DNA of 64,000 nt from Bugulina stolonifera (Eukaryota > Bryozoa > Gymnolaemata > Cheilostomatida > Bugulidae). The stretch is from assembly GCA_935421135.1 (NCBI GenBank), contig OW285197.1, positions 4,335,350 through 4,399,349 of the forward strand. Reading direction: 5' to 3'. Positions within the stretch are counted from its first letter, which is position 1. Every line of letters starts with the position of its first letter. Below are positions 12,401 to 23,900 of the stretch, piece by piece. The position numbers and the translations under genes were made by a program. A model generated the notes under the pieces. That model ran no database searches. It saw only the letters and a program-made list of their open reading frames with translations, and was not told where the DNA came from.

Positions 12401-15400
12401 GCTTTAAACTCGTATTTCACCTCAATTAGACCCTCTCTGGCTGCAAAGCTTTCTTATGAGCCTTTTGAATCCCAAAATAGCTCTAACATCAAGCCAGAAT
12501 CAAGCTTTCAGCTCAGCGAAGTTGATGAAAGTATAGTTTATAATGAAATTTCTCACCTCAATGTCAACAAGGCAACAGGGCCTGATGAATTTCCAGCTAA
12601 ATTTATTAAACTATGTTGTCAATATATTGTGAAACCTTTCACTCATGTTGTGAATTAAAGCTTGAAAAGTTCTTAAGTACCAAATGAGATGAAAAAGCCA
12701 GAGTAGGAGCACTATACAAAAACAAAGGGTCTAAACTGCAGCCAAATAACTATCGACCCATTTCTATTCTGCCAGGTTTTTCTAAAATCTTGGAGAAAAT
12801 TGTCAATTCTCAACTGCAAATTTTTTTGACTAACAACAATATTATCGTTCCGAACCAATATGGCTTTCAAAGGAAAAAAGGTACTGCGGATGCGCTAATC
12901 CAGTTCATCGACAAATGCTTCAAAGCCTTAAATGATAGTGAATGTGTTTAAGGGATTTTTATAGATTTTTCGAGGGCCTTTGATACTGTGGACCACACAA
13001 TTTTATTAGCTAAATTACAAAACTTTTATGTCTTTAGTGACTCAGCGGTTTCTTGGTTTTCTGATTATCTCTCAAATAGAGAACAATTCGTCCAAATAGA
13101 TAATATCAAATCAAATTCTCAAAACATAAGCTGTGGCGTGCCGCAGGGCTCTATTTTGAGTCCATCACTTTTTATTTTGTATATTAATGATTTGATGCTG
13201 CACACAAATTTTTTTGAACCAATTTTGTTTGCTGACGATACAAACCTATTTGTAAAAAGTAAAAATCTCAACAATGTATCATCTGAAATCAATCGAAATT
13301 TAGACACAGTTTTTAAATGGTGCAATGCCAATAAATTAACTTTGAATGTAGAAAAAACCAAAATAATTATTTTAATGAAAAATCATCAGAATAAATTCAA
13401 GCTTGAAAATGATATTGAGATGAATAAGATGTGTGGATGAAGTTAAGTTTCTCGGTGTTACGACTAACGCAAATTTGAACTGGGAACCCCACCTGATTAA
13501 ACTTAGAAAGGAATTAAACAAAATTTCAGGTTTGCTTTTTGTTGCCTCTAAGTTTCTACCCAGTCCAGCATTGGTTTTAGTCTATAATGCCCTTGCACAC
13601 TCAAAAATTGTTTATTGTATTGAGGCTTGGGGAAATGCACCCGCCACCCATCAAAAAAAAGTAATTGTTATCCAAAAAGAATGGTCAGAACAATTTTCAG
13701 AAAAAACCTCAGGAACATACATGTACTGCCCCTTACTTTTAAAAATCTAATATCCTACCAGTTCCTCAACTCTATACGCATTGCATCTGTCTATATGCCC
13801 ACAACGTCTATCATCACACTATCCTTCCTACTCGTCCCTACGATACTCACAGATCCACACTCGATCTGCCCCTACCATCATCTACCTCTAGTGTCGGACA
13901 TAGACAACCCTCTTACCAAGCTTCTGCGGCATGGAATCAGCTACCTGCTGAGGTCCGACAAATTAAAAACACAAATAAATTTAGGGCGGTCTTGAAGCAG
14001 CACCTGCGTCTTTTTACGGATTCTTATCTTTTTCAAAGCAGTCCTTTTTTCATAAATAATAGATGACACTCTCTCTTGCTTGCCGACTGGGCTCTGCGCC
14101 TCGATTAGCCAGGCTACTGCGCACTGGAGCCCTCATCATTTATTGTTGGTGTTTTTTAAAAAGTGTATTTTTTAATTAACGGTGAAACAATAAATATCAA
14201 ATCAAATATTGTGCTGTGGTATGAAGATTTACAATTGAATTAAGTTAAATTTACACGTATGTTGAAGCAGAACACATTGAAACCTTTATCATAATGCAGG
14301 AGAGATATAGAGTTGGTCATGTCGCTAGCCAGCTTATTTACTTGTTATTTGAAATAAACTCAATGCCTGAAAATGATGAGTTAATCCTACAATATAAGCT
14401 GACTTCTTTTCAATCCCATATCGATATTTCATACTTGTACCCACAAAGGGGCTGTGATTGAAGAGTTTATCAATCAGAGTTTTATCTAATATTTGTCCTA
14501 AGCTGAAGAAACTAAGATATCTAGAAGCTGAAGTAGCAAGATAGCTGCTTAGTCTACACTTTTTAATTACAATGTATAGTTATAATTTATATTGTAAATT
14601 ATAATTCCTAGAAGACAATTTTATACCACAACAATGATAAACATCGCTAGTTAAGTGTTTCATCCACTCTTCCTTGATATGATTGTGTCACTCTGACATA
14701 GGTTTAATCTATTACACAAGGTATAGAGGTCACATGTTTTGTGGATGAAAAATCATTCAGGTAATTCGAAACTTATCCCATTCAAACTAAGCACCATTCA
14801 GTCATAACAAACAGTATCCTAATGCAGTTTAGATAGAGATATGGAGTTTACCTGAGAAAGAGTATATATGGCGGCTAGTCCCAACATACAGACTCTGTCC
14901 AACATAGAGAAATGATTGTGGGGAAACTAGACATTGGTGCCCTTTTACACCGTAGCTACAGTAGGTATAGGATTCTTTAGTCTTCAAGCTTACAATAATA
15001 ACCCTGCCTGACATGATGCCTTCTTGATAAATTATGGCCAGTAAGTCCTCATTAATGACATATCCAGCAGTTCTTTTAGTAAATTCTAAAGCCTCTGAAT
15101 GATCTAAAATGCTTGTAAGTTCAAAGTAGCCCCAGATAACTCTAAGTGATTTAGATTCTAGACCAAACTCGATGAACCCAAGGTTAGTAGTTATAACAAG
15201 AGATTTGTTGTAGCTATTATATGTCATGCAGTCGGCATTTTGTAGTCGTCTATCTGCATCATGAATTGTCCGGATGGTTCTATTTTCTACATTCCCTTCT
15301 CTGATGGCGCCATCTGCCTGGAGCACGTACATTCTTGACCTGTTTCTGGTATCACCAGTTACATCAATCACAGGTATAAGCTTTCCATCTTCTTGACCAC

Positions 15401-17273
15401 CATCTATATTTCCAAAACTCCTACAGTCTCCCAGATATACAGAGATCTGTGGATCTCCTTCTGAATGGAAGAGGATTAGACAGGGAATAGTAGCATACAC
15501 CAGGATTATTCTAGATGAATATATTTGAAAGAAAGAAATCCACTTTAAGGATGAATGAGTCAGATTAAGTGATCGTATCACAAACGAAGTGTCAACCAGC
15601 CCATCATGGTAATCTTCAGTTGATCTTCCATTTGTCAGTTTTAGTTTATTGTCAGTCAAGAAAAGTATATACTCTCTGTTTCTTTTGTAGACTTCCATGT
15701 GTTTAACGTTCCCAACCGTTCTACCAGTTAGGCGCTTTGTTGAGCCAAACATATATCTAAAACACATCATAATATATGTGGTGAGGCAGACATTTCTATA
15801 ACAATTGCCGACCCACATCTACTAGTCAACGGCTTATTCACATACTTGCACTCGATGTTTATGTCTATTCTCTATCTATTGTCTTATATTGTGCACTTGC
15901 TACTTGTTGTTAAACCTATAATGTACCGGTATGCATGGTTATCTAGGACCGAGGTCCCTCTACATAGTTAAAATCCATTCATTATAATACTAAGGGCATC
16001 GCGATATGCATTTTTTTGCTATGACCGACCAATGAGGTTGGCCTTCGTACCTTTTTCCTCCAGATTGTTACGCAATACAAATTCTGATGCTATATGATGC
16101 TTAACCAGAACTTTTACCGGAAACATTAATACTGTGTAAAGCAAATGTATTTTATATGCTAGTTAGTTGTTGTTTGAACTTCAATAAAGACACATCTATA
16201 ATACAGATCTACGGTTCCAACTCTAATTCCTATCAAACTTTGAAGCCCGAACTCTCTACTAAGTAAGAAAATACTCTCATGCACATTTAAGTTTCACTTT
16301 AAGTACTAAGTAAAGTATTAAATATTAGAAAATATTAAGACAGTAGCTCATTGTATTTATTTATAACATCATCATTATGAAATATTTGATTTAACTTTGA
16401 TTACCGTATTTACACCAAACATGCTGCTATAATCATTTTAGGATAGAGCAGTTTTGTGGCATGCCACAATCTCCAATGATGTTAAAGTTTCCATGCTAGC
16501 TCACACAATGCTAATGTACCAACATTAGTGATGCAGTAAAAAAACTAACAGAAAGTGTTGAAGTAACTTTAATTTTGACAGAACAACATTAAAATCTTAA
16601 ATTTTCGACAGTAATAGGCACATTAAGGTATTGCATGTTTATTCTAGGCAAATAGCAATATGCAGAAATAGCAACTAATTTCACTCAGTATTACACACTG
16701 GGCTATCACATTAGTTAGGTGTGCCTGGTAATAGGTATTTAAATGTATGCGTTAACAGAGAAGATTTCCCTTCATACCAAGCATTACTCATGCCTGGAGG
16801 CTCTTGTTGCATCCAGTTACTAAATTCAGCTTTTCCGGAGTCAGCGCAATTTCTGAATACGTCTATAACTTGCTTTAACCTAACAATAAGATATTACCAT
16901 ACACACCCTGCGTTAGCAGATATGTTTAGTATATCCTTAGGTAATGACTCTCCATGATATCCAGTGGGAATCATCTAAAATTAGAAAAGAAAATATTAGA
17001 TCCAATGTCAATGGTCTTCATGCACTGTACATGCCGCTTGGTTTAAGCAGGTTGTGTCATGTAAACTATGTAGGACATGTCTGCATGCAATATGGTACAT
17101 GTAGATGGTGCATGCCTGCTTTTATAAAATATACATGTATGTGCATTGCATGATGTGCTACTGAAATAACATTTTAGAAAACATTGCAGACAAATTTATA
17201 GCTCTTTTTCCACATCTATTATCATCTGTGAAATACATGTACTTACCAACAGTACTATCAGTTCACAAATCAT
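9437..17273 (-). CDS. Gene B: NHL-like propeller type I membrane protein
   Basis: Exons: 17247-17273, 16907-16974, 14852-15756, 11756-11927, 11375-11541, 10309-10461, 9791-9914, 9437-9503. All are GT-AG, the phases agree, and the product is 560 residues. Residues 1-14 are a short leader (MICELIVLLMIPTG). Residues 33-334 form the NHL-like propeller (GNIDGG core; conserved YLGDC cysteine). Residues 335-447 hold the four-cysteine module (YCEP, VCENT, NCKR, GECE). Residues 448-497 are a Thr-rich stalk, shorter than in A. A membrane helix follows at about 505-528, and the tail ends TLYNVD. The final exon gives this subtype its only tail tyrosine. Intron 3 carries an antisense LINE that A lacks. 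Function is not recognised. Confidence 0.83.
12200..14215 (+). pseudogene. 5'-truncated LINE with dead reverse transcriptase
   Basis: Three plus-strand fragments (12215-12658, 12988-13440, 13433-13750 and on) cover a non-LTR reverse transcriptase. Visible marks are KATGPDEFP before the RT, NNYRPISILP, FIDFSRAFDTVDH, GVPQGSILSP and the catalytic box as FADDTNLF, then WNQLPAEVRQIKN near the C-terminus. In-frame stops near 12,656, 12,674 and 12,950 and a shift near 13,435 inactivate it. No endonuclease domain remains. The 3' end is A-rich (ATATCAAATC repeats). It lies antisense in intron 3 of gene B. It resembles the CR1/Jockey side of LINEs; I cannot fix the clade. Confidence 0.85.
16640..16700. 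repeat. Short dispersed repeat (AGCAATATGCAGAAATA core)
   Basis: The core recurs near 42,540-42,590. The preceding piece, with a GGATATTGC core, recurs near 23,885 and 42,510. These are probably fragments of one small non-autonomous element. Confidence 0.35.
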
Positions 17274-17339
17274 TCTCCTGTTAACCTGTAATAGTTTATT
17301 TGATTTTTGGTAAAGATCAATCATTAGTTTATGTACATT

Positions 17340-17420
17340 CTGGGCATGACGTCAAACAATCAAACTGTGTTTCCAACAATACGAAAGTTTATTGGAATGC
17401 CAATTTACTAATTTAGCTCA
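17340..17420 (-). promoter_or_regulatory. Upstream region of gene B with perfect CRE
   Basis: TGACGTCA at 17347-17354, about 75 bp before the ATG, is a perfect palindromic CREB/ATF site within the element shared with genes A and D. A (GCGCTCAA) and D (ACGTTCAA) carry degenerate versions at this place. The match is direct; use by a bZIP factor is inference. Confidence 0.45.
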
Positions 17421-17809
17421 GACTGTCTCTGTTATTGTCAAAATTAAACGTTGACAGTAACAGCATTAACCATATGTATGCACCTAACACAATAACATAA
17501 CACTTAGTGATTTATCTACATGCTTGTAACTACCTTATATTAACATGATGACCAAATTTCACCGTTTCAAGCTATTTGTATATCATTGTAAAAGGTTGAG
17601 CATACAGTCATGTGTTTCATGATAGTTATTCTTTGTTGACTGTATTGCTTTGAATGTATGCTATACTGTTGCATGCTAAGTTTCTACAGTATATAATGGA
17701 AAAATTTCAGCTGTTGTACTGACTATTATAATAACATGATACATGTATAATGTACTGTGAAGAAATACCCTATTTAATGCCACAGCCAAAAATAATCTAA
17801 ATAATATTC

Positions 17810-17815
17810 TTTATT
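17810..17815 (-). terminator. Poly(A) signal AATAAA after gene C
   Basis: AATAAA on the minus strand, about 95 nt past the stop of the optional last exon of gene C (17909-18000). The position is suitable for 3' end formation. Confidence 0.4.
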
Positions 17816-17908
17816 AGCCAGAATTTAATGTTGGAGAGTATATTACACATTCATAAAGTATTGCACTCTTGTAGCTTTCAGCTGCTTAGCAATGGTTTGT
17901 CATCTTAT

Positions 17909-20900
17909 CTAACTTTGAGTTTCCTTATATTTCTGGTACTGATAATCTTCCTTAATCTCAGCAATTGATTTTAGTGACTTCTTGATTGGCTGAACAGTGC
18001 CTGAAATTAAAAGTAAAGTATGTTGATTGGCTGTGTTATTGACTCTATTTATAAACGTACAATGTACATGGGTATGTTCACTAACAGACACTGTATTACC
18101 TACAAAACTTTAATATTAATATGACCCCCTTCTGCCAGAATCAGATATAAAATATGAAGTAAGGCCTACGCATACATGCGTGTATCTCAAATTTTTGCTG
18201 CTTCTAGGTAATTAATTTACCTGTATGAAACAGAAGTTTATATTAAACATAATGGACTGTTAGTTATGAAGTACTATTTCATGGAGATCATGTTGAATGA
18301 CCTTTGATTATAACTTGTCAGAGTCTATCTTTATGAAAAATATGGTCATTCTGATGCCTGATTCTTATAGCAGAGCTATACGGCTCCTAGAGCTGGATGT
18401 TATTATAGTTCGATACGGCACAGAAAAAAAACCTTCTCCGACTGACTTGGCGTTGGTGTTGGTCACCAACACCAAGTTAGTATTAGTATTAGCTGTGCCT
18501 GTTAGCCACACATAGCTTGACATTCTAAGCTCATTGATGCATGCCTAATGACCTCATTTTAATACTTTTTGAAGTCACGCGTATATAGCTAACACTTTGT
18601 ATCTCCAAACATGATTTTTCTTGGAGAAATTTCCAGCAAATAAAGTTTGTTGTAGTGTAGAGTTCTTGACGAAGTAGGTTTAATAAAACTAGGCAAAGCT
18701 ATTTACCTTTGCGCTTCAGTTTGATTTTGTTGTGCAAGATGGAGCCTCTTTTAATAAACTCAACAGTTGGAGGTAAAGAGGCACTCATTGTCAGTGAAGG
18801 TTGGTAAAGCATACTCGCTGAACTATGCAGACTAGACATTGCATAGCTAGTAGACAGTGAACGATCAATACTAGTAGTAGATGGAGAGGAATCTTTGGTT
18901 GTCATAGAATCTATGGTTAATCGTCTTCTACAGGAAATAAATATAGCCGTCTGTTTTACGAGTTTATCAATTGAGAAAACAATACTCAATATACTCATGA
19001 ATCATTCCTGCTGCATGGTTGGCATGTGCTATGATGGAAGGCTATCTAAAATATTCAATTTCATAACCAATTTGTTTTGGCTACATGTACATGTAGATGG
19101 AGAGAGGTATTGCTTTAAATCACAATTACATTGTAGTAGGTGCATTCAATGTATACATGTAAATATTGTAATGGTACAGGACATTTGTATACGACTCCAA
19201 CTACCGGACGAAGCTCCACCGCACCCTAAGTGCCTAGTAGTTGTTACAACACTACTCATCTGACACTCACACTCTCATAATTAGCTGTTCGTATACTTAT
19301 ATTCAATTGCATTGCATGTCAAACCATTAATTACTGTCTATATACGTGTCTCCGTGTGTTTATACCCGTTACCTATTCATGTATTGTTCTCCTATATTGT
19401 TGTATACAGTTACATGATTATTACTAAGTCTTTTTATGCCTTTTATACCCATGTACAGAGGCCCGACCTCTCAGAATCCATTGATATTCATTCTGTACAT
19501 GAATTGGACCATTATAAGCAACTTTTGTATAACCCGACCTATTTTGGGTCGGCCGTCGGGCTTCCGGCGGCCATCTTGTTGCGCAACTTCCGGACGACCA
19601 CACATCGTCTTTTCCCGACCTTACGTCGGCCGGAAGTCCTTATACTATATAAAGGGCACTGTTTTGCTGTTCATTGTCTCAGTCTTCACTTGGCTTTCAA
19701 TAAAGACACATCTATACTTGATACAGAGACTTTCACTTCCTTTTGTCAGGTCATTCGCTTAGCGAACCGCCTACTAGGTCGGATCACTCTCTTTCAACGT
19801 ATAGTCCGAAGGTCAGACTTGGGACCAGATGGGTCGTCTTTGGTAGTTATTGGGCTACTGAGACCGCTCGATCTTTCATGTAATGCGAAGTCCTATTACC
19901 ACTCATAAGCACTTCATTTCTGGGTCGATAGTCGTCCAAGGACGACCGCACCAAATCACAGAAACCATTACAATATATCATGTCTGGGAATAAGCAAAAC
20001 TATCGAATATGAAATTTAGTTGCTGATGTAATTTTTCAATTAATGCACATTGTAGAAAAATAGTTCATCACCATTTCTAATTTGTTATCAAGACATATTT
20101 TCAATATTTACAAGAAACTTACTTGGCAGGATCTATCTGGTGCTTTGCAATGGCTATAAAACATAGGAGGAGCGACAGAGCTGTGAGACCCGCCGAGCCT
20201 AATATAAGAACTTTTGGAATGTAGTCTGCTGCAAAAGTGGAATTTCAATTTGGTATACATGTAAGTTTCATGTCTATCTTGCTAAATATAATAGACATCC
20301 AGCATCTTACCAGATTAACAGATTAAGGAATAATTATTACAATACACTGTATAATCAGATCAGAACCACTATATTTCCTATTGCCCAATGATTCTATTCG
20401 CTTAATACATTACTGGTGAATGTCGTCTAATAGTGCAGCAAAAATATGTTGAACATACATATATACATGTACAGGTACATATACATGTACATGTGCTCAA
20501 TGTTACAGTAATATTTACATATATAATCAAATAGCTATTAAAAATAGCCTAGCAATAGCCTAGCAATAGCCTAGCAATAGCCTAGCAATAGCCTAGCAAT
20601 AGCCTAGCAATAGCCTAGCAATAGCCTAGCAATAGCCTAGCAATAGCCTAGCAATAGCCTAGCAATTATAGCCTAGCAATAGCCTAGCAACAGCCTAGCA
20701 ACAGCCTAGCAACAGCCTAGCAACAGCCTAGCAACAGCCTAGCAACAGCCTAGCAACAGCCTAGCAATAGCCTAGCAATAGCCTAGCAATAGCCTAGCAA
20801 TAGCCTAGCAATGTTGTCTCAAAAGCAGCACCCCGTTTTAATAATAAAACCTTAAAAACAGTGGCTTCTAAAATCATTTTCTATAAAATATACATGTACA

Positions 20901-23900
20901 TGTAGCTATCAACTTGCAAATAGAAATATATCTACACATACGTGTACCTTTAGATCGAGACGAGAATCTGGAAGTTTCTATCAGGATAGTTGAAGTATAT
21001 TCTGTAATATAGACATCATTGACTCAAACTATATTGGTGTAATGAATGATATGATACAAGTATTATTATTATTATAGTATGGTGTATTGTTAAGCAAGGA
21101 ATTAATTTTTGAACAGTCGGATACTTGTTTCAACTCCATATAAAAATACCAGTCCCTGACTGGGGTTATTAGGCACAGGGTGTTCATAATTAGATCGGCA
21201 CCCCGCTCAGAGCATGTCTACTGCTCACTGGCGAAGCTTCCTTTTTTAAGGTTGCTGCTCTAGTGCAGTGGTAGCATGTTCTGTTCACTGTGATTTGAAA
21301 CGATTAGGTGCCATAGAGGCCCCCGGGTTCAAACCCCAGTCAGGTAGTGCTGTTTTCATAGATTTAAAACAAGTCTCTGACTGCTCAAAAATAAACCCCT
21401 TACTTAGAAATACATCCTTAAATAAAAAAGTGGCTAAATCCTATAGCATCATTAGTCATGTTTACTGAAGTTAACCTTGCCAGCAGATCTACTAAATACA
21501 GATTTATACTCAACGTAGTGATGGGAGATTTTCTAACATTTTATAAAAATTATTAAAAATTATAATAACAATAAAAATTATAATAATATATAATTATCTG
21601 TTTGATCAAACGCACCTCCACTTGTTGTAGAATTTGCAGAGTTTGAACCTGTGGTCTCTGTAAAGCATACCAATATAGTTAAATAGCACATACTACATTA
21701 TAAACTACATTCTGTAGCAAGGATATGAACAGACAAAGACTTGTCTCTATATATGTATGAATTATCAGATAAAAATACACAGTTGTCACTTTATGTAATA
21801 ATATGCATGTCTGTAGTGGAGTGTTGACATTTAGTCAGACCTTTGTGCACTAAACACACTTTATTTTCCAGATTTTTTCTTGTTCATATTCAAACTTCTC
21901 AGTACAGGAATAAGTGAAGTGACAGATTGCACAGATTGTTTGTAACAGATGTATTGTAAACTTCTTGATATACATGTAAGTATATTTTTCTGTAAGGAAA
22001 TTCATAACTTTAATCTTAAACCCTCATTCTAACTTACATGTACATGTACATGTATATAGACTACAACTTACAACATTACAACACTCACCCTCATCAATCG
22101 TAGCGGTTGTTGTAATATTTCCAGGAGTAGATGAAATGTTTTCTGCAAATTATATTCAATAATTGTACAATGTAAATAAACGTAACAAAAACAGCCACAC
22201 AAGCACAAATAGGAATTGATCAACTTTAGGAGCAAAAGGAAACCTAATCAAATTCACTTAGATAACTTTAATTATGAAACTGTTGAGTTTGGTATGACAT
22301 CACAAAACGTAATGCAAAAGAGAAGTGCATTTGCCTATTTGGAGTTTAGCAAAAAGTATTGCCTAATTACATGTATAATATACAATGGACATGTATGTAT
22401 AAAACATGCAGACTAGCCAAGAAACACTAATTCTCTCTAGATAACCCATAAGTTAATGGAGTTACGCAATTCTTTTCTGAATGAACTGCCTATTATATTG
22501 CGTTATATACATGTAGTAAAATTGGCAAAAAATTACCAAGAGCTTCATGCTTTCTGTTAAATCCAGCACTCTAAAGCCAAATTTCTTAGAATAACCAACA
22601 GAGTATTTTACTAAAGGAAGTGAGGAATGTAGCCTGGGGAACTCAGAGAACTATCATTTAGATCTGGTTGTACGTGCACTAGTCAACTTTACCTGAATGT
22701 AGAGACATTGAGACGTTAACTAAACAGTCTCCTGAAGTATTCTCTAAGAAGTAGAATAAACCTGCGGATAGCTGTATAAAGACTCCTTTAAAGACCTGGA
22801 CACTTCGAGAGTTTTCTCCTGCTTGAAGATTAACATTGATTGCTCTCTTGCAATCTGTAGGTGACCTTTAAAATATTCTGTAGATAAATTTATGATAGCA
22901 ATACTCTCTTTACTATTCATTATATAGTCAGAGATGCTTCACAAATTAAACTTACAATTAATAATAGTTACAACATTTTTAGAAGTTTATTACAGTTCCA
23001 CCAGCTGCTGTTCATGACCGGCTGCTGTTACATGTACAACTAGTCTGGCCCATCACGATTATTAATACATGTACAATGTAATCACGTTACATTATATTTG
23101 TGAAATACATAATATGTGTATTAGTAGCTATCAACCGATAGCTTGCTCATCAATGTAAACGTACATACAGAGTGTAAATCTATTATTATCTATGGTGAGA
23201 GCTTAAATAGTTAGTATGCTTCTCTACAGCTCAACCGTAGCTCTAAATCTTTAGGTTATTGCATATTTTTCTAGAACCATGAATTTTATGACGATGTTAA
23301 GGGATTGAAGCTACATTGTAGAACGTCTTCAGATACTATCAATAGGTAAACTATCTATGTGAGTGCTTTACTCCGCCACTCAGGTGAATTAAGTTTGAAA
23401 ACAAAATTTAGTCTCATTCAATCCTGAAATTACCATAGCAACCAAGGGCAGTCACTGACATTCAATGATGCTATCTGCTATTTATATCCAGCAGAGTAAA
23501 ATAAAACTCCTAGCTAACAACGTTCTCACATTGAGACGGTGGACTTCTGTAGTTCAATCATCTTCTCACAAACACTTGTGTCAGATCTCATCTCGTAAGA
23601 GTAAACTCCTGGAATCAATGGAGTGGTTCCAGAATATTCCAGACTTAGAGGAAATTCTCTTTCTGCCTTCCAACCAAGTAGCAACCCACAGTAAATCACT
23701 GGCACCACTGTCATAACCAATATCATTAAGTTTAATATACAGATACAAAATATAAACATATTTTGTGCTGTTGCACTCTAAGCTAATATCTACATTAATA
23801 CCATTATTTTCTATCCATGAGGCTACCTTTTCTCTGTCTGGCATACTGACAGTGACAGTTATAGACAATCATTATAGGCGTATTCGGATATTGCACGTGC

